A stretch of 64,000 nucleotides of DNA from Lentinula raphanica (lineage: Eukaryota > Basidiomycota > Agaricomycetes > Agaricales > Omphalotaceae): positions 62,001 to 126,000 of the forward strand of contig JANVFP010000025.1 in NCBI GenBank assembly GCA_027919835.1, in the 5' to 3' direction. This document shows, piece by piece, positions 44,884 through 53,106 of this stretch; position 1 is the stretch's first letter, and each line of letters starts with the position of its first letter. Position numbers and translations under genes: made by a program. The notes below the pieces were generated by a model. The model searched no databases and was not told the origin of the DNA. It worked only from the letters and a program-made list of their open reading frames with translations.

Positions 44884-45650
44884 GCGCATGATCTGACTTT
44901 CACCGCGTTGCCTCATCATCAATGTGCAGACATGGACGTTCGTCGATACGTGAAAATCAAAAAGATCCCTGGAAGTGCTCATGATTCAGAACATGTCGTC
45001 GGCGCTGTCATAAACACAAACGTCAAGCACAGAGACATGTCGCAGTCTGAGTCCCACCGTAATCCCCGTATCGTGCAGGTGACCTTGGCTCTTGAATGCT
45101 ATCGTGTTGAAGGCCAAGAGGATTACCGCATCACGACCTCACGTCATATTGGTAGAAAAGTCGTCGACGTTATACCATCGCCGTTGCCCGTACTGGTCAA
45201 CCTTTAGCCATCTAGCTCATAGCTAGGATGACTCAGGCTGATTTGTTCTCTTCGATAGATGAACTGGCTCCTGAACCACGCTTGGGACTCTGCGTGCGAT
45301 ATCAGGTGCAGACATTCGATCATCCTCTTATTCCCGGCCGTAGAAAGACGATCATGAGGTTCGAAGGATGCAGACCAGATATGGGATGCACGATCATTCT
45401 ACGTGGAGGGGATCTTGCTACATTCAGGAAATCAGAAAGTCGCTGGTTCTTGACATTCGGTGTCCGTAATTTGAAGCTGGAAACGCATCTGCGGAAAGAT
45501 TTGGTCGTTACCCTTCCTGCATTCAATCGAGATGCCACCCCACCAGTAAAGATCATGCCACCTCAAACACCTGTTGGTTTAGTTATTCAAGGAGGGAAAA
45601 AAATACGCGTCGCGACTCAGGGGTATTACTATTCTTATCAAACATCCTAG
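44884..45650 (+). pseudogene. captured FAB1 (PI3P 5-kinase) fragment, CCT-like domain
   Basis: The frame reads AHDLTFTALPHHQCADMDVR, RYVKIKKIPGSAHDSEHVVG, NPRIVQVTLALECYRVEGQE, then MTQADLFSSIDELAPEPRLG, QTFDHPLIPGRRKTIMRFEG, CTIILRGGDLATF and FLTFGVRNLKLETHLRKD. This is the TCP-1/CCT-like domain of the FAB1/PIKfyve lipid kinase, which makes PI(3,5)P2. The part between VEGQ and MTQAD is shortened, and an in-frame TAG (about 45211) precedes IARMTQAD. The kinase domain is absent. It is therefore a non-functional gene capture inside the giant element. The donor gene should be elsewhere in the genome. Confidence 0.82.
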
Positions 45651-45945
45651 TGCAATGTGATACCATCGCACGCTGTACTTCTTCAGTCCGCCGTCACATC
45701 CCGAAAGGTATTTTGCAACAAAATTGCAAGGCGCTGGCTTGGAGGGTGATAGATGCAAAGCGCGTGAATTACCTGGCAGCAATCCACGATTACTCTATCT
45801 GATCCCATCGACATCGGCAGCTCGAACACATCTTCATTCCTCCCACCATTCTCAAGAAAGGTTTTCTTATCATTCCCTCTCAAAGTACTCTTTTGATATT
45901 GATTCTTTTCAGTATACTTCATTCAACCCACCTAGGTCTCAAAGT

Positions 45946-46448
45946 ATGCACAGGCGGTCTTCTTGCGCATTGCGCGCCTTGTACACTTCTAGGCGGTCGC
46001 GATCGACGTCTCTCGCGGATGGACCCGGTTTTATCTACGCATTCATAGATCATGGTCGCCGATATAAGATCGGGATGACCTGTAACTTCGTTAGACGCAG
46101 GGACGAATGGAATAAAAGGTGCCCATCTCCCAATCGAAAATGGATGAGGCCTATAGCAGTTCCGAGGAGACGGAGAGCAGGTAAGTCATCTCTTGTTCAT
46201 CTCCTTACGGCTCTCAATTTCTTCGACCAGAATCTCTGGCCCATATCTTGTTAGAGCTCCATTGCTCTGATCGACCTCGTATCCACTGTCCTCAGTGTGA
46301 GTACCTTCTGTTATCCTCTACGCTGAAAGATCTAACGCTCCCTTTAGGCAGGAAGACGCACATAGAACTTTTTGATTTTGGGGAGAACTGGCAGTTAGCA
46401 TGGCAGAATATTGTTAGACCACTGCTCATCAGAGCTGCAAGGGCGTGA
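45946..46448 (+). CDS. GIY-YIG nuclease-like protein
   Basis: Three exons (45946-46180, 46231-46296, 46348-46448) with 50- and 51-nt introns join in phase and give 133 residues. The core GFIYAFIDHGRRYKIGMTCN FVRRRDEW has the two GIY-YIG-type strands (FIYAF...YKIGMT) and the following Arg helix. RRRAESLAHILLELH supplies the usual Glu position; CPQCRKTHIELFDF follows. It resembles the T5orf172/MUG113-type branch of the GIY-YIG superfamily. These domains cut or nick DNA, but activity of this branch is mostly untested. It sits 2 kb from the right end of the giant element, in the same orientation as the dioxygenase. It could serve the element's movement or be a passenger. Confidence 0.75.
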
Positions 46449-46449
46449 G

Positions 46450-48180
46450 GTATGCTTTTCCTTCCTTTCAAAGAGGTTAAGCTGACTTCTCTGAAAAGTC
46501 ATAGTGAAAGCATACTGCTACAAGAGAATGTAATGAATCTTATCTAGTTAGCTAGGAGCACAAAAATCATACATAAACCACTTGTGCTGAACCCAGGACC
46601 CCGCCCCTCTCATAGTTTTCTACCGTGTAAAATGGTGCGTTAACCCAATCGTTTCCGAGAGCTTTCATATGTGCCGACACTTAGTAAGCAGGGCTGTGAC
46701 CAAATACCAACGGATTCAGTCTTGCTCTCTAGAGGTCTGAAGATCTTCCAAACCTACGTCCTGTGAACACATACGTCTACGACACGACTACGAAGACAAG
46801 GCTACAACGGCGGCGGATACATCAACAATGCCGACCCTTTCTCCATGCTCAGCGTGCACCCGCAGGGATTCGCTGAGTTAACGGGAGTATGTCGGGAAGG
46901 GGGTTGTGGGTAGGTAAGCGCCAGGGGACGTGTAGAAGAGGAAATGCTTAGATCAAGAGAAGATGCCTCCCACGTTCGCCCCTTCAACTCAAACCCTCTC
47001 TCCTCTCTCACTCAATTTCACCATGACCTCCGTGCCTGGACCCAAAAGCTCTTTCCGAGAGCTGTCGTGTTTGTAACTAGGCGGGTTTCGTTTTGGAATG
47101 AGGGATGACGAAGATGAGGAGGGAAGGACGGAGAGAGCAAGGACGGGAATGATGGGAAGGGAAGGGGAGATGAAGAATACTACGGAGTACTGGAGCTCTC
47201 AACGTCGAACACACGTTTGACATTCCCATCCTACTACCTCCATTTCTATCGCTTCCGCCTTCCAAGACACTGAAAGCAAGCACCTCGTTCAACCTGGGCC
47301 CCTCCTTCCCTCGCTCAAGAAGCAAACCCCGACAACATACCTTGCGCAGCTTTCGACGATTCATGGGACTAGCTCGCAGTGCGTATTGTTTCCATCATCC
47401 ACGCGTATTCTTCCTCACAATAGTTCTCACCTTCACAGTGCTGTACTACAACGATTTCTTCAAACCACCCATACAGTCCAAACAGCCTCCAAAGTTGATG
47501 ATGATCCGGTACCGCGATGAAGTTCGTGTCAAGAAGATCAAAGCCAGGGGAAAGAATTTTCCCTACGACGAAGAAGGTGAAGATGCCAGACGCGGCCTGG
47601 GCCAGTACAGGTAATGAAGACGGTGACGAAGACGAAGACGAAGACATAGATGAGGAAGATGATAGCAATGGCGCAGACTTCCAGGGAGAAGCTATATAGC
47701 AGGTCAAGGATGATCAATACGCAGACGCCAAGACGACGGAGAACCACAAAAAGGCATGTATGGTTGTAGATTTCGAACCTTCGTATTCTCAACTCTTTGA
47801 CAGATCTTTCTACTCGGTCTTAGTGACCGTCTGAGTCCCAACCAACTCCAGCAACCCAGGCATTTCTGCCATCACCGCCATTTCCTCCATCTCCAGTGGT
47901 CAACTCAAACGTACACTAGCACCTGCAAGAGCAAGCTAAGCGCTGCAGCCACGACAGAGGGCGAATTCGGGTGAGAGGCAGAGAGAGGAGGGGGAGTGGT
48001 CGTATTTGTGCTATCTTAGGTCTGCACCTACGAAGCTTTGGTGCTGCAGGGTGCTGGAGGGAAGTTGGTAATCATAGGCTAGATGCTTTCTTCTACAGCA
48101 GCTATATCAATGTCTCACCATCCTTTTGTGTCTATTCCTCTCTGCTGAGATTCTGTTTATTCTCTCAGCACTGTGTATAG
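46450..48180. other. region with no recognised gene
   Basis: A plus frame at 47342-47614 has a probable membrane segment (VFFLTIVLTFTVLYY) and a basic/acidic tail (RVKKIKARGKNFPYDEEGED). It may be a small protein or a captured piece. At about 46803-46911 a plus frame encoding GYNGGGYINNADPFSMLSVH looks like a fragment of a real protein I cannot place. Nothing else stands out. Confidence 0.3.
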
Positions 48181-48199
48181 CATTTAATGATCTGTTAGA

Positions 48200-48452
48200 G
48201 TATCTATGAGTACCTTTAAGTACCCTAAGAACTCCCTAGGGAGATTCAAAGATCTTCAAAGATGCTTAGGCAAAGGTACTCTTCCTAGATTACCTAGAGT
48301 GCCTAAAGAGCCTAGGTTCCCAGGAGCACCCAGGAGCCCTTAGAGAACCTCAGAGTCTTTGGGATCACAAAATTTGCTTTGAAAGCCCATAAGAATTTGG
48401 GGAATCTCTAGGGTCCTTGAAAGACTACAGGCCTGGAGTGAATTTCCTGATG
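48200..48452. repeat. right subterminal region of the giant element
   Basis: Short repeated words (CCTTTAAGTACCCTAAG, CCTAGGGAG, ACCTAGAG, CCTAGGTTCCC, CCAGGAGC) are crowded here in both orientations and recall those at 18.9-19.9 kb. The end itself is TTTCCTGATG. It probably contains transposase-binding repeats. Confidence 0.55.
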
Positions 48453-48662
48453 CACCATTGCACCCCCATCCACCAGGGCATCAACACTCAATGTTGCACC
48501 CACCACATCCTCCAACTCAAGCTCCACCACCTTGGGAATGCTGGAACGGCTAACATCAGCCCCAACCGAAAACAAGTTGACAACGACTTCATTGTCTGGC
48601 AAGAGATTACAAGATGTTTTCGTACTGAGTCTGCTGTGTTCCGGGATCGCATGGTCGCCGCT
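48453..48662 (-). CDS. gypsy pol start: retropepsin-like region (5' half)
   Basis: Frame-shifted relative to gag, this frame is open from within the gag end and reads HAIPEHSRLSTKTSCNLLPD, VVELELEDVVGATLSVDALV, DGGAMV, and is then cut by the giant element. The missing continuation is VAAMD... at 18896. The protease core has DGG where retropepsins usually have DTG or DSG. Confidence 0.75.
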
Positions 48663-50053
48663 TATGCCACCGATCCCACCCCATTTCCCGATTCTGCGCT
48701 AGCCCAAGCCTCGAACTCCGCATCCATGACACTATTCACCGCCCTTGGACGATCTGCAGAGGGCAAAGATCTAGGTAAGTGTCTTCCACACAGAACCCTC
48801 CACTCCCGTTCACGTGGGCCTAACGTCTGAGCTCCAGTAGCCACACAAGACCGACCCTGATGGCCCCGCATCCCGCAATTGTAACATTCTCCGGAGCAGA
48901 TAGGTGCTGTACCTGGTGTCAATGGAACCGGCTTCTGGAAATCGATCATGGCCTCCCTTCCCCACTGCCGGGCCCAGGCTGCCAACTGCTCTTGATAAGC
49001 ACGGTGACCTTCTACAGTGTCTGGATGGTGAGGAAGTAGAGCCGCATTTCGTGCTAGAATCGCCAGCTGATCCTCAGCCAAGGTGACATTCTGTGGTGGT
49101 CCTCTACCCCCTGTATGACCGCCTCGGCCCCCAAAGCTGCCTCGACCACCACCGCCTAATCCCCCACGATATCCACTCTTGAACCCCATTCCTGCAAATG
49201 AACGCCCCAAAGCCTTCGACGGAGACTCGGGAACATTAGGGACTTGTTCCCAAAACTTCCTGCTATTCACAGCTGCCTCGTGTGCAGCCCGTTCTTGGGC
49301 CTTTTCCAACAACTTCTTCTGCTCCAGACCTTCCTCAATCTCCTGCTTTTGGACAGCTTTGATGGCATTCGTGAATGTCGTCCAATTCTCCTGCTCATCA
49401 CCGACTTTGCACCGCAAGGCATAGGGCAATGCATCACGTACGGCGATGATGGATGAACAACCCGAATCTATCTTCGCAAGCTTTGCATACCTCAACAACT
49501 CTTCACTGTACCACCGCCACATGTAGTCGTGAGTCTCTGGGTGACGCGCCAACATCTTTTCCTCGTCTAATCTTAACTCAACCAAAATTCTCTCGTACTC
49601 CATCGGGGTACGCGCCTGCACCTTCGGCGCCGGGAACTGTAGGCGAAATGCAGCAACAAAGGCGTCCCAGTCCACAAGTGTGGCTGCCTTCTCCGCATAC
49701 CAGCTATCGGCCGGGCTTCCGTGCTTCAAGTAAAGCTCGAACTCTTTGACATAATCTACCCTCTCCACCCTGGAGGCCCTCATAGTACGAAGAAACGCCC
49801 TCTCGAAGTCAACAGGGTTTTGCTTTTCATCTATGTCCCCACCGAACTCGCTAATTTTAGTATCGACCATCACTGGAGACTCGGATCTTTTGGATGTATT
49901 CGGAACCTGTGGTAGTGGCTGCCGCTGCTTTTGTAACCAATGATCTAACCTCGTCTGGTTATGGGGGATCTGTTCTTCAGGCCTCGTAGGTAGAGTTTCG
50001 ACTGATTCCCAAAAGGAGCTAGCTGATATGAATCGACCCTGAGCGTTTCGCAA
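48662..50053 (-). CDS. gag: gypsy Gag with CCHC zinc knuckle
   Basis: A 463-residue open frame 5' of pol. The central part (WYAEKAATLVDWDAFVAAFR; FPAPKVQARTPMEYERILVE) is a typical retrotransposon gag capsid-like region. A Gly/Arg-rich linker (YRGGLGGGGRGSFGGRGG) precedes the zinc knuckle CYNCGMRGHQGRSC (CX2CX4HX4C), which binds RNA. The frame is complete, starting 130 bp inside the 5' LTR. Pol is reached by a frameshift near the gag end. Confidence 0.88.
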   Translation of the reverse strand: MRNAQGRFISASSFWESVETLPTRPEEQIPHNQTRLDHWLQKQRQPLPQVPNTSKRSESPVMVDTKISEFGGDIDEKQNPVDFERAFLRTMRASRVERVDYVKEFELYLKHGSPADSWYAEKAATLVDWDAFVAAFRLQFPAPKVQARTPMEYERILVELRLDEEKMLARHPETHDYMWRWYSEELLRYAKLAKIDSGCSSIIAVRDALPYALRCKVGDEQENWTTFTNAIKAVQKQEIEEGLEQKKLLEKAQERAAHEAAVNSRKFWEQVPNVPESPSKALGRSFAGMGFKSGYRGGLGGGGRGSFGGRGGHTGGRGPPQNVTLAEDQLAILARNAALLPHHPDTVEGHRAYQEQLAAWARQWGREAMIDFQKPVPLTPGTAPICSGECYNCGMRGHQGRSCVATGAQTLGPREREWRVLCGRHLPRSLPSADRPRAVNSVMDAEFEAWASAESGNGVGSVA

Positions 50054-50182
50054 TGGAGCCAGTTTTGATTCGGCAGACGCTGAGAAAATTTCTTTTTTCC
50101 GAACTGTAGGCAGATGGCAGCAGATGGCAGGATGGCAATAGGCAAGGCAAAGGCAGAGTTGATCGCACTCTCAGCACCACAA

Positions 50183-50317
50183 TGGAGTAGTCCCGAAGGA
50201 TGCTTGGATGTAATGGTTAGAGATAATGTGATTACTTCTACTTCGCGACGTTCTACCTGCTCTATGTGTAACAAACAGACGTAAATGATTACATAATTAC
50301 CCTTTCCTACCACTACA
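50183..50317 (-). repeat. 5' LTR (135 bp)
   Basis: It is a near-identical partner of 14440-14574, with one difference. Immediately inside it, the minus strand reads TTGTGGTGCTGAGAGTGCG. The part TGGTGCTGAGAG is a candidate primer-binding site, but I did not match it to a tRNA. Confidence 0.88.
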
Positions 50318-50640
50318 CTGGCCGAGGCCAATGTCGAACTCTTTAGTGCTACCACCTAACAGCATTGACTTGTGGTGGTCCCGGACAATGTCATGAGAGA
50401 AGTTGATGTTGTTCGTGCCGTCTTCGCAGTCGAAAAGACTGTCAAACTGATCAACCTGGTGTTGATGATCAACAATGTACTGTAGTCAGATGCAGACAAT
50501 GATAGAGATATAGTTGACTGTGCCTGCCAACCGTCAATGATATCAGGTTGGACGTATTCACCATCCAGTCTGAGTTGGTCTTGTAGCACACACCCAACCA
50601 AAAAATCAGATGAAGACAAGATGGAGATCAATGTACACAC
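50318..50640 (-). pseudogene. broken host gene, fragment A (5' part)
   Basis: The minus frame next to the 5' LTR reads VDQFDSLFDCEDGTNNINFS, HDIVRDHHKSMLLGGSTKEF, DIGLGQ and stops at the LTR. Fragment B continues it 35.9 kb away. An upstream minus exon (VGCVLQDQLRLDGEYVQPDI) is possible, joined by an intron ending CTGACTACAG. I do not recognise the family. Confidence 0.45.
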
Positions 50641-51130
50641 TGCTTGCTTCTGCATGTGTATCTCAAGCAACAAAAGTGTTCCACAGGTGTTCCAAGCGAA
50701 GAAAGTGCTACAAGCGAAGAACCAGTTTCAAGCAAGGAGAGAAGTAGGAACGGACAAAGGAGAAAGCACAGGAAATGAGGAGCCAGAAAGAGGAAGACGC
50801 CCGAAACATGGAACAACCAGAGGGAATTTTGCACAGGCGCTTGCTCTGATGGAACAACCAATGTCCATTGCAAGGAAGGAAGGAAGGAAGGTTATGCAGC
50901 GCAAAAATGTTCTGAGATGGAGGCTTGAAAAGGGAGAAAACTTAAAAGGTGCAAAAGATGGAAAAGACACACCAAAGAAGGGAATTTTGCACGGCGGACG
51001 CTCGAGGTCATGGACGTTCAGAACGTTCAATGACCATTGCAAGCAAGGTGATTGCAAAAGTTTGTAAGGTGATTTACGCGAGCGCGTTGTTTGTCATAGG
51101 CTTGTGAACCAAACACACTGGTAAATTTCA
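50640..51130. repeat. repeat-rich non-coding stretch
   Basis: Copies of the family seen at 380-464 occur here, together with AAGGAAGGAAGGAAGG and CAAGCGAAGAA-type runs. The long plus frame at 50537-51067 is low-complexity (Lys/Arg/Glu) and is not supported as a gene. Confidence 0.4.
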
Positions 51131-51156
51131 GCCGGGCGAATTGCCGCCAATCCCAA

Positions 51157-52331
51157 ATGTTCCTCTTGCGACGTTCCTATGGAATTCAGCCTCGCCTTAC
51201 CACTCGAGCTTTCGCAGAGATAGTACCCACAACCTCTGTACGAAATTCTCAACATTCTCCTCCCCCACCTCCTCTCAAAGGAACCATCGACCCTCCCCCG
51301 ACTCGTACCCTCGCCAGCCCAGACGGTAGCCCCAGCAATGCGTCGAATTCCGAATCCAAAGTCGTAGCTCCTGTACGGCTAGGAAACCGCCTACCCGTCA
51401 AGGAAAACCACGGCCTGTACGCTTTCTTTCGAAAGAAGGAACCCTCTTCTGGACAGACGTTGTTAGGCGAAGCTCGGTACGAAACGTTAGGTGGGACTAT
51501 AGAGATGGATAGGACACGGTCAGGTAAGCAACGCTCGCTCGCTTCAGAGTTACATCTCTCTCATGTTTGACAATGTTATATTGCTAGGTAGAGCATGGAA
51601 GGCATCAGAACTCCGTCTAAAAAGCTTCGAGGATCTCCATACTCTATGGTACATCCTCCTCCGAGAACGAAACTTGCTCGCCACGCAGGAGGAAGAAGTC
51701 AGGAGACTAGGTGTCATGAAACTCGTCACCGCTTTCAACACTCAAGTGCGCATGGTACGTGCGCCTCCTGCCAGAGTCCTATCTACGCGTCTCATATACA
51801 TTCCTCCTCCCTCAGTGTCGCAAATCCATGGCCCGCATCAAATACGTGATGAACGAACGAAGACTCGCCTACGAGGGCGCCATGGAGCTCGCAGAGGAAG
51901 AGAAAACGGCTCATATCACAAACTTGGTGCTGAAGCAACAGCTTGCTGATCATCAGACCGAACGCACAAAGTTCTTGAGCCGTCAAAAGCGGGCACGGAT
52001 CAGGGCAGCGAGGGATGCGAAGAGAAAGGCGGAGCAGCCTGGTGAGAAGGAGGCTACGGCTACGGTAGAAGTGGAGATGATCGCGGAGGAGACGACATCA
52101 GAACCAGTGGCGGCAGAGGGCAAGGTGGATGTTCCAGAGGCAACAGCTCAGAATGAACGTATACGTACGACTGGAGCTACGGCGTCAGCGGAGTCCTCAC
52201 CGGCTGCCAAAAACGCTGAAGGCTCTGAAAAACCCGAGCAGATGCCGAAAGCTCGTTATTCGTCGAGTGAGAGTGCGTCCGAGGCAGCGACTGCAGGACT
52301 CTTTGGCCATTCTCGTGGTAGACGTACATAG
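51157..52331 (+). CDS. MRPL4: mitochondrial large ribosomal protein uL29m (MRPL4/MRP-L47)
   Basis: Three exons (51157-51523, 51588-51754, 51816-52331) are joined in phase by 64- and 61-nt introns. The N-terminus ([20 protein letters not shown]) looks like a mitochondrial presequence. [13 protein letters not shown] leads to the uL29m core [34 protein letters not shown] and [19 protein letters not shown]. These are diagnostic of MRP-L47/MRPL4, a component of the mitochondrial large subunit near the exit tunnel. The C-terminal half (after about residue 215) is a Glu/Ala-rich extension of low complexity. An in-frame alternative Met is not needed. It is a host gene, outside all elements. Confidence 0.87.
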
Positions 52332-52389
52332 ATAGATAGATACCATATCATTAGTTCGCGTTTAATAACGATAAAACTCTCGCTGAGAT

Positions 52390-52744
52390 TCAACTCGGAG
52401 TGTGATTCTTCTTCTCCCAATTCCGCATTTCCTCGGAAACCCAACAATCTCTAACCGAAGGATGTTCGTACATCTCCAGCTGCCTCTTGCCTTTCCTCAT
52501 CAGATGCTCTATCGTGCTCACATCCCTCGGAGACACACTCGACGCGTTCGTTCGGAACGTATACCGGATGTAAAGAGAAAACTTGGCTTGAGTGGAAGGT
52601 GGTTTTGTTCTGACGATGCGCAGTGCACTATGTGGTAGCAAGATAGATATTAGGTTGAATGGTAATTAAAGAGAAAACTACGAACCGCCTGTAGAGACTC
52701 AGGACATCTTTCTGTAATCCTGATCTTCGTAGACTCAGGGACAT
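52390..52744 (-). CDS. SDHAF1: succinate dehydrogenase assembly factor 1 (LYR protein)
   Basis: Exon 1 (52744-52686) encodes MSLSLRRSGLQKDVLSLYRR. A 58-nt intron (52628-52685) follows, and exon 2 encodes ALRIVRTKPPSTQAKF, RYTFRTNASSVSPRDVSTIE and HLMRKGKRQLEMYEHPSV. The LYR tripeptide (SLYRR), the F-R-xNA element and the RGxxQLE-like end identify an SDHAF1/SDH6-type assembly factor. These proteins protect the iron-sulphur subunit of complex II in the mitochondrial matrix. The 98-residue length fits. It is convergent with uL29m, with stops only 58 bp apart. Confidence 0.83.
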
Positions 52745-53106
52745 CGACGTTTGTGCACAAGTTCAAAGTTGCCGGCGGCGACTCTCGCTTTCTCTTCATT
52801 CTGCCATTGTCCGACATAAGTCACTGAAGTATGCTGACCGGCGCCTTTCCCAATGACCATTCTCTCTTAATTCTCTCTGCATAAATCCCAGAATGATACC
52901 CAAACTTGCATAGAATTCACATTATGGCGTACATACACCAGTCAATGGCGCCATACGGGTAACGGTATCATATATCATCAGCCTGACTGTTCCCTGGTAT
53001 GAATTACGACGTCTATCGTAATTCGTGAACTTGAATCGTCGTTCGTTCTTCATTATCCTCTGGTCCCAACCACCTCAGGCTCGAACTATCGGACTTCAAT
53101 ATTTCA

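Larger units (their letters stand above)
18896..48452. mobile_element. 29.6-kb giant Plavaka/CACTA-like transposon with cargo
   Basis: The left end CATCAGGAAA (18896-18905) and right end TTTCCTGATG (48443-48452) are inverted. The flank CA is repeated (18894-18895 and 48453-48454; CAC is an alternative). Deleting the element plus one CA restores ...GGTGCAATGGTGGCAGCG... in gag-pol, coding GAMVAA, so both boundaries are fixed to a base or two. A 2-3 bp duplication fits CACTA-type elements. Gene order is: unknown nuclear-type protein (-), Plavaka transposase (-), Ulp1-type protease (-), unknown (-), unknown (+), unknown (-), coiled-coil protein (-), TET/JBP dioxygenase (+), duplicated small gene (-), FAB1 fragment (+), GIY-YIG protein (+). 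That a single element moved all this follows from the junction. Which genes are needed for movement is inference. Confidence 0.85.
14440..50317 (-). mobile_element. Ty3/gypsy LTR retrotransposon, split by a 29.6-kb insertion
   Basis: LTRs of 135 bp (TGTAGTGG...CTACTCCA on the minus strand) lie at 14440-14574 and 50183-50317 and differ at one CpG position. The 5' part (gag, start of protease) is at 48453-50317 and the 3' part (rest of pol) at 14440-18895. Without the inserted element the retrotransposon is about 6.3 kb, normal for Ty3/gypsy. Flanks CCAG (5' side) and TCAG (3' side) look like a 4-bp duplication with one change. The element broke a minus-strand host gene between codons for Q and M. 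Confidence 0.88.

Noticed and set aside
14440..50317. Two separate truncated gypsy copies at 14.4-18.9 and 48.4-50.3 kb
   Set aside because: They are complementary halves, same strand, with LTRs only at the outer ends, and join in frame exactly at the inverted ends of the insert.
50537..51067. 176-codon plus ORF
   Set aside because: Low-complexity Lys/Glu/Arg translation of repeated DNA; no motif or splice context.
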